DNA of 12,696 nt, taken from contig CAZNMO010000140.1 in the NCBI GenBank assembly GCA_964574195.1, forward strand, positions 1 through 12,696. Reading direction: 5' to 3'. Every line of letters starts with the position of its first letter. The stretch's first letter is position 1. Below are positions 1 through 7,167 of the stretch, piece by piece. A program made the translations under genes and the position numbers. A model generated the notes under the pieces. That model saw only the letters and a program-made list of their open reading frames with translations. It made no database searches and was not told the DNA's origin. This DNA is from BRH-c25 sp964574195. Its GTDB lineage: Bacteria > Bacillota > Clostridia > Lutisporales > Lutisporaceae.

Positions 1-179
1 CGTTTTGTTTACTGTTTTGGGTTCGTTTCGTTTAGTAGCCACGCAAACAACTCCTTCAAACTATTAGTTTCTATTATAATATCATAGTGTCTTGATTTTG
101 GTAAGAACCAGCTTACATTTATTTTCGACTCACCCCTTTAAGACGCAAAAATGTAAGGCAGGCATCATTGATTACGGAC

Positions 180-979
180 ATTCTTCAACCAGATACTACT
201 AGTTTTACCTCTTGTAGCGGCCAGAATGGGTACCTCCGGTGTCCTTCATAATGGTAAGATTTCGGTCTACTATGGTGGAATGGAAGTTATAGGGATGCCC
301 CTCGAGATGAAAGGCCGCGGGTGCAGAGATATGAAGGCCTAGAAAGACCTATTTGACAAAATGCTGGCTACCATGGCTTCCTTTTCCCGACTGGATGTAG
401 TAGTTGAAGACTTCGTGGGGTTCTTCACCATTAACGGTATTGTAAGGAAGTTAGGAATCAAGGGCTTGTTGCAAAATTTAATAATGCTGTACGTTTTGAG
501 AACATTTCGATCAGTAGAGGTAAGGCCAATGGTGCCTCCGTCTACTTTGGGTCTAATACTTCTAATATTCAAATCAGGATGTACGATAAACTGTGTGAAA
601 TAGACAACGATTACAAAGTACCTGATTGTATTACTTCTTGGAACCGGACCGAAATCCAATTAAGAAACAAGCATGCCCACACTGTTGCTCAGATTCTAGC
701 AACCGAAAAAAACGGGGAAATAACAATCGAAAAAACGGTATGCGGCATTTTATAAGATCGACTATTGAGGATAAAAAGAATTAGATTGACAAACAGGTGG
801 CACCATCATTGGCAATGATTTATGAAGCCTATGGAGGAGATTTAGGACAAATCGAATCAATCATAACTGAAGGCCGCCGCCGGTTGAACCTAAATGATCA
901 TGCTTTAATTAATAAATATAAGCAATCAGCCCAGGGACACCTTCCCCCGTCGGTGGGTATGTTGGAAGTAGTAGATTAA
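180..979 (+). pseudogene. Relic of Rep_trans / NicK-like replication initiator (relaxase)
   Basis: When the three frames are stitched together a protein of the Rep_trans replication-initiation family (rolling-circle plasmid initiators and ICEBs1 NicK-type relaxases) appears. Frame A (180-242) gives GQNGYLR. Frame B (244 to about 473) gives KISVYYGGMEVIGMPLEMKG, then SFSRLDVVVEDF. Frame C (about 474-755) gives KFNNAVRFENISISRG, NGASVYFGS, IQIRMYDKL and WNRTEIQLRNK, then stops at TAA 753-755. Frame D (about 761-979) gives IDKQVAPSLAMIYEAYGGDL. In-frame TAG codons lie at 340-342 and 782-784, the latter where the family usually has Trp. The junction between frames C and D lacks a stretch of roughly 30-40 residues that I expect in full-length members, so there is probably a deletion. 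Family recognition is from memory of the YFGS and RxEIQLR blocks. No functional protein can be made. It marks the site of a former plasmid or conjugative element. Confidence 0.8.
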
Positions 980-1104
980 TTGGATAACTTTTTGAGAGAT
1001 GCCAAGTCAAAGTAACGGTTTACCCTTACTTTTTTAATCCGCAAATATTCAATCAATCCAAATGCCTGCAGTCTTAGAAAAGCTTTATTTTGCCCCCCTC
1101 TATT

Positions 1105-1134
1105 AGGATGCATGGCCGAAGGCCATAGCATCCT
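1105..1134 (+). terminator. Strong hairpin, possible terminator
   Basis: AGGATGC-ATGGCC (1105-1117) pairs with GGCCAT-GCATCCT (1121-1134) around a GAA loop, with a single bulged A at 1127: a 13-bp stem. It is followed by the modest T-rich run TTCTATTT. It could be the old terminator of the rep relic upstream, or serve both strands. The weak U-tract keeps confidence moderate. Confidence 0.5.
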
Positions 1135-1621
1135 TTCTATTTACTTTCAATTCTCCAACAAGACTTGACCTTCGAAAAGACGGTCAGGCTGCCCTCAATG
1201 TTTTGGAATTCTATTGCCAGTAGTCTTGCAATCAAAACTTCCTAAGCAAAAAGGGATACGGAAATAGCTGTCCCTTCTGCACAGGGAATAAAGCAGGGCC
1301 TGTAAGGTCCTTGAAAGTGAACCTCCTCAAACTGCATGTGGCATCTAACCTAAAATGCCGATTTAAGTGTCGGTATGAATTTAAAAAAGGGATATCAAAC
1401 ATGAATGGGAAGTGTATTCTAACCAACAAAAGTGAAAATTTTTTTCATTCACAACCGAAAATTAAGGAAAAACAACATATTAAATAGTAGGAGATTTTTT
1501 ATTAAAACCATGATTTCAACGTAACAATCCTGATAAAACACCAAAAATGCTGCTATCCCCCAAAGGAATGCTACATTTTCTTCAATTCAGAAAAGCCTAA
1601 GTCTATCAATTTTTATTTACG
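1135..1621. other. Gene-free stretch, no feature recognised
   Basis: Open frames here are short, lack ribosome sites and give no recognisable protein. The longest (minus strand, 1232-1429) looks like chance. I see no tRNA, riboswitch or insertion-sequence end. It is probably eroded element DNA, like the rep relic before it. Confidence 0.5.
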
Positions 1622-1652
1622 AAAAAAGCCGAGGCAAGCCATCAACCCGGCT
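1622..1652 (-). terminator. Rho-independent terminator-like hairpin (minus strand)
   Basis: Read on the minus strand, AGCCG (1652-1648) pairs with CGGCT (1631-1627), with possible extra G-C pairs inside, and is followed immediately by six T residues (1627-1622). This is a standard terminator layout. It implies minus-strand transcription entering from about 1650-1860, where I find no convincing gene, so a small RNA or a lost gene is possible. Confidence 0.5.
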
Positions 1653-1797
1653 AAACAATGTATTGTTTCCCTGAACTGCAATTTTTTTAATTGTTCCATC
1701 TTTCGGCTTATTTCTGATGTAAATAGTTTCTTTTCTATAATTTCTTGCTCTACTGTGGCGATGTTTTATTTGTTTCGTTCTATTTCTTCTTGCCCCC

Positions 1798-1844
1798 CAT
1801 CGAGAGGAGGGTTTCCCTCCGTATTTGAAAAACCCTCTTCGATG
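1798..1844. repeat. 14-bp inverted repeat / cruciform-capable hairpin
   Basis: CATCGA (1798-1803) pairs with TCGATG (1839-1844), and GAGGGTTT (1807-1814) pairs with AAACCCTC (1830-1837). The two stem blocks are separated by a small 3+1-base internal loop, with a 15-base apical loop. It borders the repeat field that begins about 10 bases to its right. It could be an RNA hairpin of the transcript ended at 1622-1652 or the end of a former mobile element. Confidence 0.55.
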
Positions 1845-1854
1845 CAGCGGTGCA

Positions 1855-2200
1855 CGGTGGATGTTGTCTGTCGAGGATGAATGCATGTAATGATGTCGTC
1901 GATGGATGCTGTCATCCGTCATCGATGCAAGGATGGATGTTGTTCATTGTCACCGCTGCATATCATTGTTGGAATGAATGCGTGCTTGGATGTCGTTGAT
2001 TACGGATGGATGCATGTAATAATGTCGTTCATTGCATGTTACGATGTCATCCATAACATCAATGACTACAGTGGATGTCGTCCATCATAAAGGAATGCAT
2101 TGGTGCCGTTCAAGCATGTAATGGACGACGTCATCCGAGGTCCTTGAATGTATTATTGTATGTTGTCGTGCAACGGTGGATATCGTTCATGATGATGATA
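1855..2200. repeat. Degenerate GATGTCGT-rich repeat field
   Basis: The stretch is built of diverged copies of a GGATGTYGTYSAT core and a longer unit, GCATGTAATRATGTCGTY. Clear copies of the long unit start at 1883, 2012 and 2034 (the last with GTTACGATGTCATC), and a related one at 2114. Shorter cores occur at about 1859, 1934, 1987, 2073 and 2170. Some units appear inverted (GGACGACGTCATCC at 2123). Period and spacing are irregular, and stop codons interrupt every long reading, so this is not a protein repeat or a CRISPR array. Origin iterons, a protein-binding array or a slippage-expanded relic are all possible. Confidence 0.6.
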
Positions 2201-2349
2201 GGTTCCGGCCGCGCCTTCCACTTCCGTCGCCTTTCATCATCATGCCCACATTGAACATTGGTTAGATGACTGCTTGAGATTGATTGCTGCCATGAAGATC
2301 AGACGATGAACTATTTGACAGATCGGGAATGCAGCATATTTCTAATTTT

Positions 2350-2374
2350 GAAAAACCTTTATTATTGGTTTTTC
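2350..2374 (-). terminator. Hairpin terminator after the HNH-like gene
   Basis: GAAAAACC (2350-2357) and GGTTTTTC (2367-2374) form a perfect 8-bp stem with a 9-base loop, about 25 bases after the stop codon of the minus-strand gene ending at 2399. The T-run on the minus strand lies partly within the stem and continues into an AT-rich tail. Confidence 0.5.
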
Positions 2375-2398
2375 CTATTCCAAATTAGTGAATTAGGG

Positions 2399-2848
2399 CT
2401 AGGATGCCTGGATATCATGTTTCGCTTTCTTTGATGGAGCAATAAGTTCTTTTCCCCGTAATCCCCTGTACCACCTTGTTGTAATAGTTTTATAGGATAT
2501 TCCATTAAGTTCAGCCCACTCGATAAGTGGCTTTTCTTCCTCGTCAATTTCCGCGTGAATTGTAGAACGTTTATTCCGGCCTTGCTCTTTCATTGTTATC
2601 CATTTGCAATTTGATGGTTCATAATTGCCACTTACATTAACTCGTTCAATGGACAAATGGTCTTCGTACCCATTTTCAATTGCCCAATGATAGAAGGCAA
2701 TAAAACCGTTGTTCCACTCATCGCATATCATGATTCCCCGGCCGCCATAGTTCTTATAATTTGAAGCCTTTGGATTTTTACAGCGGTCCTTCATTTTTCT
2801 CCAGATACTGTGCAGCCTTGTACTTGATAATCCATGGATGGTTGCCAT
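2399..2848 (-). CDS. Phage-type HNH-like endonuclease-family protein
   Basis: This complete 149-residue protein has a textbook start: GGAGGA lies 7 bases before the ATG at 2848. The N-terminal half carries the blocks RCKNPKASNYKNYGGRGI (22-39) and HLSIERVNVSGNYEPSNCKW (64-83). These are the hallmark of small phage and prophage proteins related to HNH (His-Me finger) homing nucleases. Family members usually read RID-N-GNYEPSNCRW; here the usual Asp is Asn (RVN), which could weaken metal binding. Residues 107-136 (PLIEWAELNGISYKTITTRW) look like a helix-turn-helix that would bind DNA. It has its own promoter and terminator and stands alone, as mobile homing-type genes often do. Nuclease activity is inferred from the family; the cargo or target cannot be read from the window. 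Confidence 0.8.
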   Translation of the reverse strand: MATIHGLSSTRLHSIWRKMKDRCKNPKASNYKNYGGRGIMICDEWNNGFIAFYHWAIENGYEDHLSIERVNVSGNYEPSNCKWITMKEQGRNKRSTIHAEIDEEEKPLIEWAELNGISYKTITTRWYRGLRGKELIAPSKKAKHDIQAS

Positions 2849-2877
2849 AAATCATTCCTCCAAAATTTGTTGAAGGA

Positions 2878-2907
2878 AAAATAACCATTTTGTTTTTGAA
2901 ATATCAA
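2878..2907 (-). promoter_or_regulatory. Candidate sigma-A promoter of the HNH-like gene
   Basis: On the minus strand TTGATA (2907-2902) and TATTTT (2883-2878) are separated by 18 bases. Transcription would start near 2871, giving a short leader that contains the GGAGGA ribosome site of the gene beginning at 2848. Confidence 0.45.
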
Positions 2908-3283
2908 GTTAAAGGTCGAATGAAGTTTGTAAGGCTCAATTAGCCGAATGCTTTGTAAAGCAAAAAAGGATCAATGAGTCCCTGAAATTAACATCTTCGA
3001 GTAAAGCACCCATTTGATTAATAAAGAAGGCTGACACTGAAACCCTTTGTTCAACGAAAGCCCAGATCTCCTTCGCAATAAATTCCCCCGACACAGATAA
3101 CAACTCCATATAACAACATTGCTTATTTCTTTTCTCAATTATTGATGTACCTTGTAATACTTCGTTCTCATTCCTGAATTTCGAACTTCGTACTATGCGT
3201 CAAGCATCTTCGCAGGCTACGATGCTCCGCACTAAAGGCGACTCAATTGTTTAAAACCTTATTGAAAGTCAGGGCCGGCTTAA
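2908..3283. other. Gene-free stretch, no feature recognised
   Basis: No frame gives a plausible protein with a start signal on either strand. Short coding-like scraps appear on the minus strand around 2990-3060, but stops interrupt them. Nothing resembles a tRNA or riboswitch. Confidence 0.4.
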
Positions 3284-3344
3284 AGGTTACATAGTCATCT
3301 GCCAGTCTTAGTTACTATAAGGGTGGAAGGTCAGTATGTAACCT
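3284..3344. repeat. 10-bp perfect inverted repeat with 41-base spacer
   Basis: AGGTTACATA (3284-3293) is the exact reverse complement of TATGTAACCT (3335-3344). The spacer is less structured. It sits about 50 bases upstream of a candidate promoter for the HTH gene pair. It could be paired operator half-sites, a recombination-site arm pair or the base of a long RNA hairpin. Confidence 0.5.
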
Positions 3345-3396
3345 ATTAATTTAAACTGATGTATACCATCATCAAACCTACAGTGAATATTGTGGA

Positions 3397-3426
3397 TTGA
3401 TATAACAAATTTGAATGGTTCATAGT
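3397..3426 (+). promoter_or_regulatory. Candidate promoter of the HTH gene pair
   Basis: TTGATA (3397-3402) and CATAGT (3421-3426) are spaced by 18 bases, a fair sigma-A match at -35 and a weaker one at -10. The transcript would begin near 3433, just ahead of a GGGAG-preceded ATG at 3451, and run into the gene starting at 3589. Confidence 0.35.
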
Positions 3427-3522
3427 TATCGCCCTACGAGGGAGTGAGTTATGCAGAGATGCCGTGGCATGATTGAGATAAATTCCCATGTTCTATTACT
3501 TAAGAAATGTTTATGTAACTTA

Positions 3523-3538
3523 TTGTTGACTTCAACAA
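3523..3538. promoter_or_regulatory. Operator-like palindrome upstream of the HTH gene
   Basis: TTGTTGA-CT-TCAACAA is a perfect 7-bp inverted repeat with a 2-base centre, 50 bases before the ATG at 3589. It contains the -35-like TTGACT, but I see no good -10 at the right distance. It is a natural candidate binding site for the HTH proteins encoded just downstream (inference). Confidence 0.4.
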
Positions 3539-3588
3539 ATGAAAAGGTTGTTTTTGCTACATCAAGAAAACAGCAAAGGAAGTATAAC

Positions 3589-4353
3589 ATGAGATTAACA
3601 GCAAAAATGTACACCACAGACGAATTAATTGAAGCACTGGGCATCAGCAAAGGCACTTTTAAAGCGCATAAGTCTAAATACCTTGCAAACTACACCTATG
3701 AAGAGAAGAAGGTTGGCCGCAGTAAGGTATACAATATCACTGGACACAATAGTCCAATGAAGAGTGCTTTCGCCAAGATATGTGAGGAAATTGCTGGCAA
3801 GGAAGTCCCTATTCCTAACGAAGAAAATGCGTACAAGCTATTCTACCTGTACATGACTAAAGATTGTACCATCCTACCAAGTGAAGAGGTTGGTAACTTG
3901 GTTGGATTAGAACGGCATACGGTTTATCGATATAACAACTTGTTTAGAGAGTATGGCATTCTTCCTGTGAAGCTAGAAGTTACAACGTATGAGTTTGTGG
4001 ATAAAGAAACAGGTGAGATTATAACTGGTGAGAACGATCCGAACGAATACACCTACTCCATTATGGATTTGCAAAGTAGGAAACGCCGTGAAATCTCAAA
4101 AATGAAATGGAATGACTACTGGCAAGGTTTTTATAACAAAGCCAATGCTATCTTCACTGAAGTCATTCAAAAATATGAGAATCCATCAGAAAGCCGTATA
4201 GCAGTAGAACACGAGGAGTCAAAAAATGCTGCTAGAAGGCAATGGTACAAAGAATTTGGTATAGCAAACAAACACTTTTCTAAGCGACTAACTGACAAAG
4301 CAGTTTCAGTATTCAATAACTATCACCAACAAGTACTAAGACTTGCAAACTAA
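3589..4353 (+). CDS. Unrecognised HTH DNA-binding protein (replication- or regulator-like)
   Basis: I do not recognise the family of this 254-residue protein. Residues 8-30 (TTDELIEALGISKGTFKAHK) have the pattern of an N-terminal MerR/excisionase-like helix-turn-helix. Residues 97-125 (PSEEVGNLVGLERHTVYRYN) form a second winged-helix-like segment of the kind found in plasmid and phage initiators or regulators. The C-terminal third is basic and helical and contains MKWNDYW. No signal peptide or membrane segment is visible. The ATG at 3589 has AAAGGAAG six bases upstream. An in-frame ATG at 3451, with GGGAG six bases upstream, would add 46 residues, but that stretch is Cys-rich and poorly coding-like, so I prefer 3589. 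The stop is followed 14 bases later by the next gene, so the two are co-transcribed. Role as plasmid/phage replication or control protein is inference. Confidence 0.7.
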   Translation: MRLTAKMYTTDELIEALGISKGTFKAHKSKYLANYTYEEKKVGRSKVYNITGHNSPMKSAFAKICEEIAGKEVPIPNEENAYKLFYLYMTKDCTILPSEEVGNLVGLERHTVYRYNNLFREYGILPVKLEVTTYEFVDKETGEIITGENDPNEYTYSIMDLQSRKRREISKMKWNDYWQGFYNKANAIFTEVIQKYENPSESRIAVEHEESKNAARRQWYKEFGIANKHFSKRLTDKAVSVFNNYHQQVLRLAN

Positions 4354-4367
4354 ACCAGAGGAGATTG

Positions 4368-4619
4368 ATGAAAATGGAACTAAAAGTACTAAGAAACCCA
4401 AAGAAACAGGCACAATTTAAGAAGATGATTTGGAATGACCGAATTGAGTGGGCAGCCGCTGAGACTGGTCTAAGTGAAAAGACGGTGCGAGAGTACATGA
4501 AGATATTCGTCAAACACAACATTCTGGACGAGTACGGCAATATGACACCAAGGGCTAGAGAAATTGCTACACCATTTTTTATAGAAAAACATAGTAATTA
4601 CACAATGGACCTTTTCTAG
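4368..4619 (+). CDS. Small winged-helix-like protein, partner of the upstream HTH gene
   Basis: This 83-residue cytoplasmic protein has a helix-turn-helix pattern in residues 24-53 (RIEWAAAETGLSEKTVREYM), followed by a short wing-like segment ending NMTPRAREIA. AGAGGAG lies 4 bases before the ATG at 4368 and 10 bases before a second ATG at 4374, so either may be used; a TTG at 4365 is also in frame. The segment KKMIWNDRI resembles KMKWNDYW of the preceding protein, hinting that the two share an interaction or fold element, possibly by duplication. The family is not recognised. Its stop codon lies inside the terminator hairpin, which closes this two-gene unit. Confidence 0.7.
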   Translation: MKMELKVLRNPKKQAQFKKMIWNDRIEWAAAETGLSEKTVREYMKIFVKHNILDEYGNMTPRAREIATPFFIEKHSNYTMDLF

Positions 4620-4628
4620 GTCCTTTTT
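4607..4628 (+). terminator. Terminator of the HTH gene pair
   Basis: GGACCT (4607-4612) pairs with AGGTCC (4618-4623) around a 5-base loop, followed by five T residues (4624-4628). The stop codon TAG (4617-4619) is part of the 3' arm. Confidence 0.65.
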
Positions 4629-4697
4629 ACATAGGTTAGGACTAATAAAATTTAGACCATTTTAGAGTTAGTAAAAAAGTATTGCGATACCCGGGTG

Positions 4698-4720
4698 GGC
4701 TCGGAAAGATATTCCGAGCC
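4698..4720. terminator. Perfect 9-bp hairpin between convergent genes
   Basis: GGCTCGGAA (4698-4706) and TTCCGAGCC (4712-4720) form a perfect stem with loop AGATA. It lies between the convergent units ending at 4619 (plus) and 4849 (minus). Neither side carries a real T-run, so it may be a weak two-way terminator, a transcript-end stabiliser or another structural signal. Confidence 0.45.
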
Positions 4721-4848
4721 TCTAATATATTAACTATATCGGCCTGAAAAATAGATTAATATTTTACCTCTATTGGGCATTGAGTCAGGAGCCCTGTAGC
4801 TGCTGGCTATAGGTATTTATAAATAACTGATATTAACACTAAATCACG

Positions 4849-7134
4849 TTAGTTTACATGCTCATTCACTATCCTTTCAGCATCTCTATCATACGTATCA
4901 GCAATGTTTCGAATTGTGTCAGCAAACCTAAAATACCCGGCGTTCTCAATCTCCTCAGCTTGTTTCCGATATTTTAAGGCTAAGTCTCTCTCTGGTTTTC
5001 CAGTTGGATCAACGGTATGCACTCCCCGTGAATTTATAACACCCAAATAAAAGCCGTTGCGGATTTGTTCAGTATCCCTACTATTCAGAACCTCCGCCAC
5101 CGTTTGATTGATCCAAAGCCCATTTGGATCCGGTGGGCAGTGAATAAGGACATTGCCAATATGTGAAAGGGCCACATCAAGATGTCCAGATTCTTCACAT
5201 AACCTCATTGTTTGATCAAGCCAATTTTTGAAATTATCTCCTGAAAAGCTGCCATCCTTTTGTATTCCCGGCGGTTTTCGCCACTCATTAAGTAGGTGAT
5301 AGGCACTTTCTGCAATAGCCTTTTGGTTTGCCGTCAATTCCTTTTCAGTCAGTGATTCCTTGTTAGAACGATACACACATCTAATCATTTCTGCAAAAAA
5401 TTCAGGGTCAGTAGCTAATTGGTTTTCCAATATTTTTGGAAATGCCCCCATATGTCTATCTAATAATGGGATGTATCCCCATTCGATTTTTAAAAGATCA
5501 TCCAAATTTGAATCAAGATCATCTTGTAATGCCTTAATCAGTTCAACAATATTATAGGTGTCTCTTGTGTAAGTAGGCTCTGTTGAATGCATTGCGGCCA
5601 AAAGTGCTTGAACCGCGCGAGCATTATCCAGTGGTTTCTTGTCATGAAGAATTTTATTTAAACAATCGATTGCCGCGTTTGGTCTGTTATATTTAATCAA
5701 TTTATCTATTGCTATTCCAAGCTCACTTTCCGTTTGATAAGGATTTACAGGGGTTCCGCTCCAATAAACTTCTTCATAAACACCTAATAATCGATCTACA
5801 TGAACCCAAGTCTCTGTTGTAAAAGGAAGAAAGGATAGAAACCGACCAATCTGTGTATTAGTCCATTTAGAAAAATTTATTTGGTCTACCCATGCCCATC
5901 CTTGACTACGTTGGCGCCCCCAAACAAATGAACCCGTGAATTGTAAAAGGTGCTGATCCTCAGTTTCTAATAGTTCTGGAAGTATTTTTTTATCTACTTC
6001 CTCTTCACAAATAAAACCAAGGGAAAAACCAACCGAAGCAGGTGATTCTACTGTTTTTGCAAACTGAAAAACTGCCTCTATTCCGCCAAAATCAATTATC
6101 TCCTTAATCGCTTTTTGACGATGCTCTTCAAATAGTTGCCGCTGTTCTTCCAAATTGTCTCTTTCTTCAAAAAGCTCATATTCATTATTACTAAAAAGAA
6201 TACGATGAAGGAATAACGGGTTGGATGGCGCCAGGTTATTTGAAGCTGTTTCAATTTTTGATACCAAATCTGGGGTAAGTGCCCATTTTTCCCCGGCAAA
6301 ACGTTTATGCTTTGATACAAACTTCTTCAGTTCAAACCACAGAGCTATCCGTTCATTTTCCAGTTTGTTCGAAATACCATCTGATAGTAAATAATCTATT
6401 ATTTTTTCAAAAGACTGTGCGGGTAAATTATCAAGAAGACTCACGAGTTCTATGAGTTTTCCAATGTCATCACACGCCATTTCAACAGCCATATCTGAAT
6501 ACATTAAGACCTGTTCCCAATAATTCTCTCTATCAATTTTATCCTTATCCCCTTCAGACATGATGTTTCTCCATTTTAGCTTATGGGTTCCCGATGATGT
6601 CTGCACTTGGTTAGGTAGTAATTTCAATAAAATTCCCCATCCAATTTCCGGGTATTCCTTTAACAACGCTTGTACAGCAACTTTTCGTTTTAGGACAGTA
6701 GCATTCGTTTGGGGAAACCAAGGAAGAAAAATTGTTTTCAAGGAATTAGTTGGTCTATTTGCCCAATTTCCTCCCGGATCATGTGTAGCAAGTTCTCCAA
6801 GTATTGAGGTAACACGAACCAAAAACTGTTCATCCCAGGCAAGCGTCTCCAAAGCCCATAGTAATTCTGAAAGGTAAGTTGTTCCTGTAACTGTGTTTCC
6901 TTCCTGTGCAAAAAGCTCATCAAAAGGGCCAGGGGACTGCTTCAATGCGTTTTCAACCGCATTTAAAAATTCTTTAGGAGCTGCTTCCGCCAATAAAGGG
7001 AGTAAATTATTTAAGCTTCCCCAAAGCTCCCAATCAGCATTTTTAAAAATTTCTCTCACTGCTAAATTGACAACAGCCTCAGGTTCATTTAAAGAACAGT
7101 TGGAGAATGCATCTGCATGGGTTCGAAGTAACAC
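4849..7134 (-). CDS. Helical-repeat C-terminal part of the split Avs-like protein
   Basis: This is an open frame of 761 codons from a GTG at 7134. It is in the same frame as the gene ending at 7168-7170: eleven sense codons (YALREGIAESL) lie between that TAA and the GTG, and they read like normal protein. The GTG is therefore probably not the original start but an internal codon of one protein of about 1,176 residues. The content is helical-repeat-like throughout. It includes HDPGGNWANRPTNSL (118-132) and IFLPWFPQT (135-143), blocks I recall from large uncharacterised bacterial proteins with STAND/Avs-like layouts, where the C-terminal repeats sense the invader. No Walker A, nuclease motif or membrane segment is visible. 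AAGGGAGGG just after the TAA could allow re-initiation, but it is 17 bases from the GTG, which is too far for good use. A soluble sensor role is inference. Confidence 0.75.
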   Translation of the reverse strand: MLLRTHADAFSNCSLNEPEAVVNLAVREIFKNADWELWGSLNNLLPLLAEAAPKEFLNAVENALKQSPGPFDELFAQEGNTVTGTTYLSELLWALETLAWDEQFLVRVTSILGELATHDPGGNWANRPTNSLKTIFLPWFPQTNATVLKRKVAVQALLKEYPEIGWGILLKLLPNQVQTSSGTHKLKWRNIMSEGDKDKIDRENYWEQVLMYSDMAVEMACDDIGKLIELVSLLDNLPAQSFEKIIDYLLSDGISNKLENERIALWFELKKFVSKHKRFAGEKWALTPDLVSKIETASNNLAPSNPLFLHRILFSNNEYELFEERDNLEEQRQLFEEHRQKAIKEIIDFGGIEAVFQFAKTVESPASVGFSLGFICEEEVDKKILPELLETEDQHLLQFTGSFVWGRQRSQGWAWVDQINFSKWTNTQIGRFLSFLPFTTETWVHVDRLLGVYEEVYWSGTPVNPYQTESELGIAIDKLIKYNRPNAAIDCLNKILHDKKPLDNARAVQALLAAMHSTEPTYTRDTYNIVELIKALQDDLDSNLDDLLKIEWGYIPLLDRHMGAFPKILENQLATDPEFFAEMIRCVYRSNKESLTEKELTANQKAIAESAYHLLNEWRKPPGIQKDGSFSGDNFKNWLDQTMRLCEESGHLDVALSHIGNVLIHCPPDPNGLWINQTVAEVLNSRDTEQIRNGFYLGVINSRGVHTVDPTGKPERDLALKYRKQAEEIENAGYFRFADTIRNIADTYDRDAERIVNEHVN

Positions 7135-7167
7135 CAGACTTTCTGCAATACCCTCCCTTAAAGCATA

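Noticed and set aside
361..603. 80-codon plus-strand frame as an independent gene
   Set aside because: Its first half is one piece of the broken rep gene; after about 473 the true reading passes to another frame.
339..659. 106-codon minus-strand frame
   Set aside because: Antisense shadow of the rep relic.
1232..1429. 65-codon minus-strand frame
   Set aside because: No start signal, no recognisable motif, embedded in eroded sequence.
1617..1922. 101-codon minus-strand open frame with a basic, protein-like C-terminal half
   Set aside because: Its start lies inside the repeat field, its end coincides with a terminator hairpin, and there is no ribosome site or family match. Kept only as a possible RNA region.
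1881..2090. 69-codon plus-strand frame through the repeats
   Set aside because: Composition simply reflects the GATG/GTCGT repeats; no ribosome site and no continuation of the repeats as protein.
1855..2200. CRISPR array
   Set aside because: Repeat copies are diverged, occur in both orientations and have no constant length or spacer spacing; no cas gene is nearby.
3177..3260. tRNA-like or structured RNA around TTCGAACTTCG
   Set aside because: No cloverleaf or conserved tRNA arms could be drawn; only a short GCATC/GATGC pairing is visible.
3451..3588. 46-residue N-terminal extension of the HTH protein
   Set aside because: Cys-rich, poorly coding-like and containing the palindrome at 3523-3538. 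The ATG at 3589 has its own good ribosome site. Not fully excluded, because the ATG at 3451 also has GGGAG at good spacing.
6560..6877. 105-codon plus-strand frame inside the split repeat protein
   Set aside because: Antisense shadow of the much longer minus-strand frame; no start signal.
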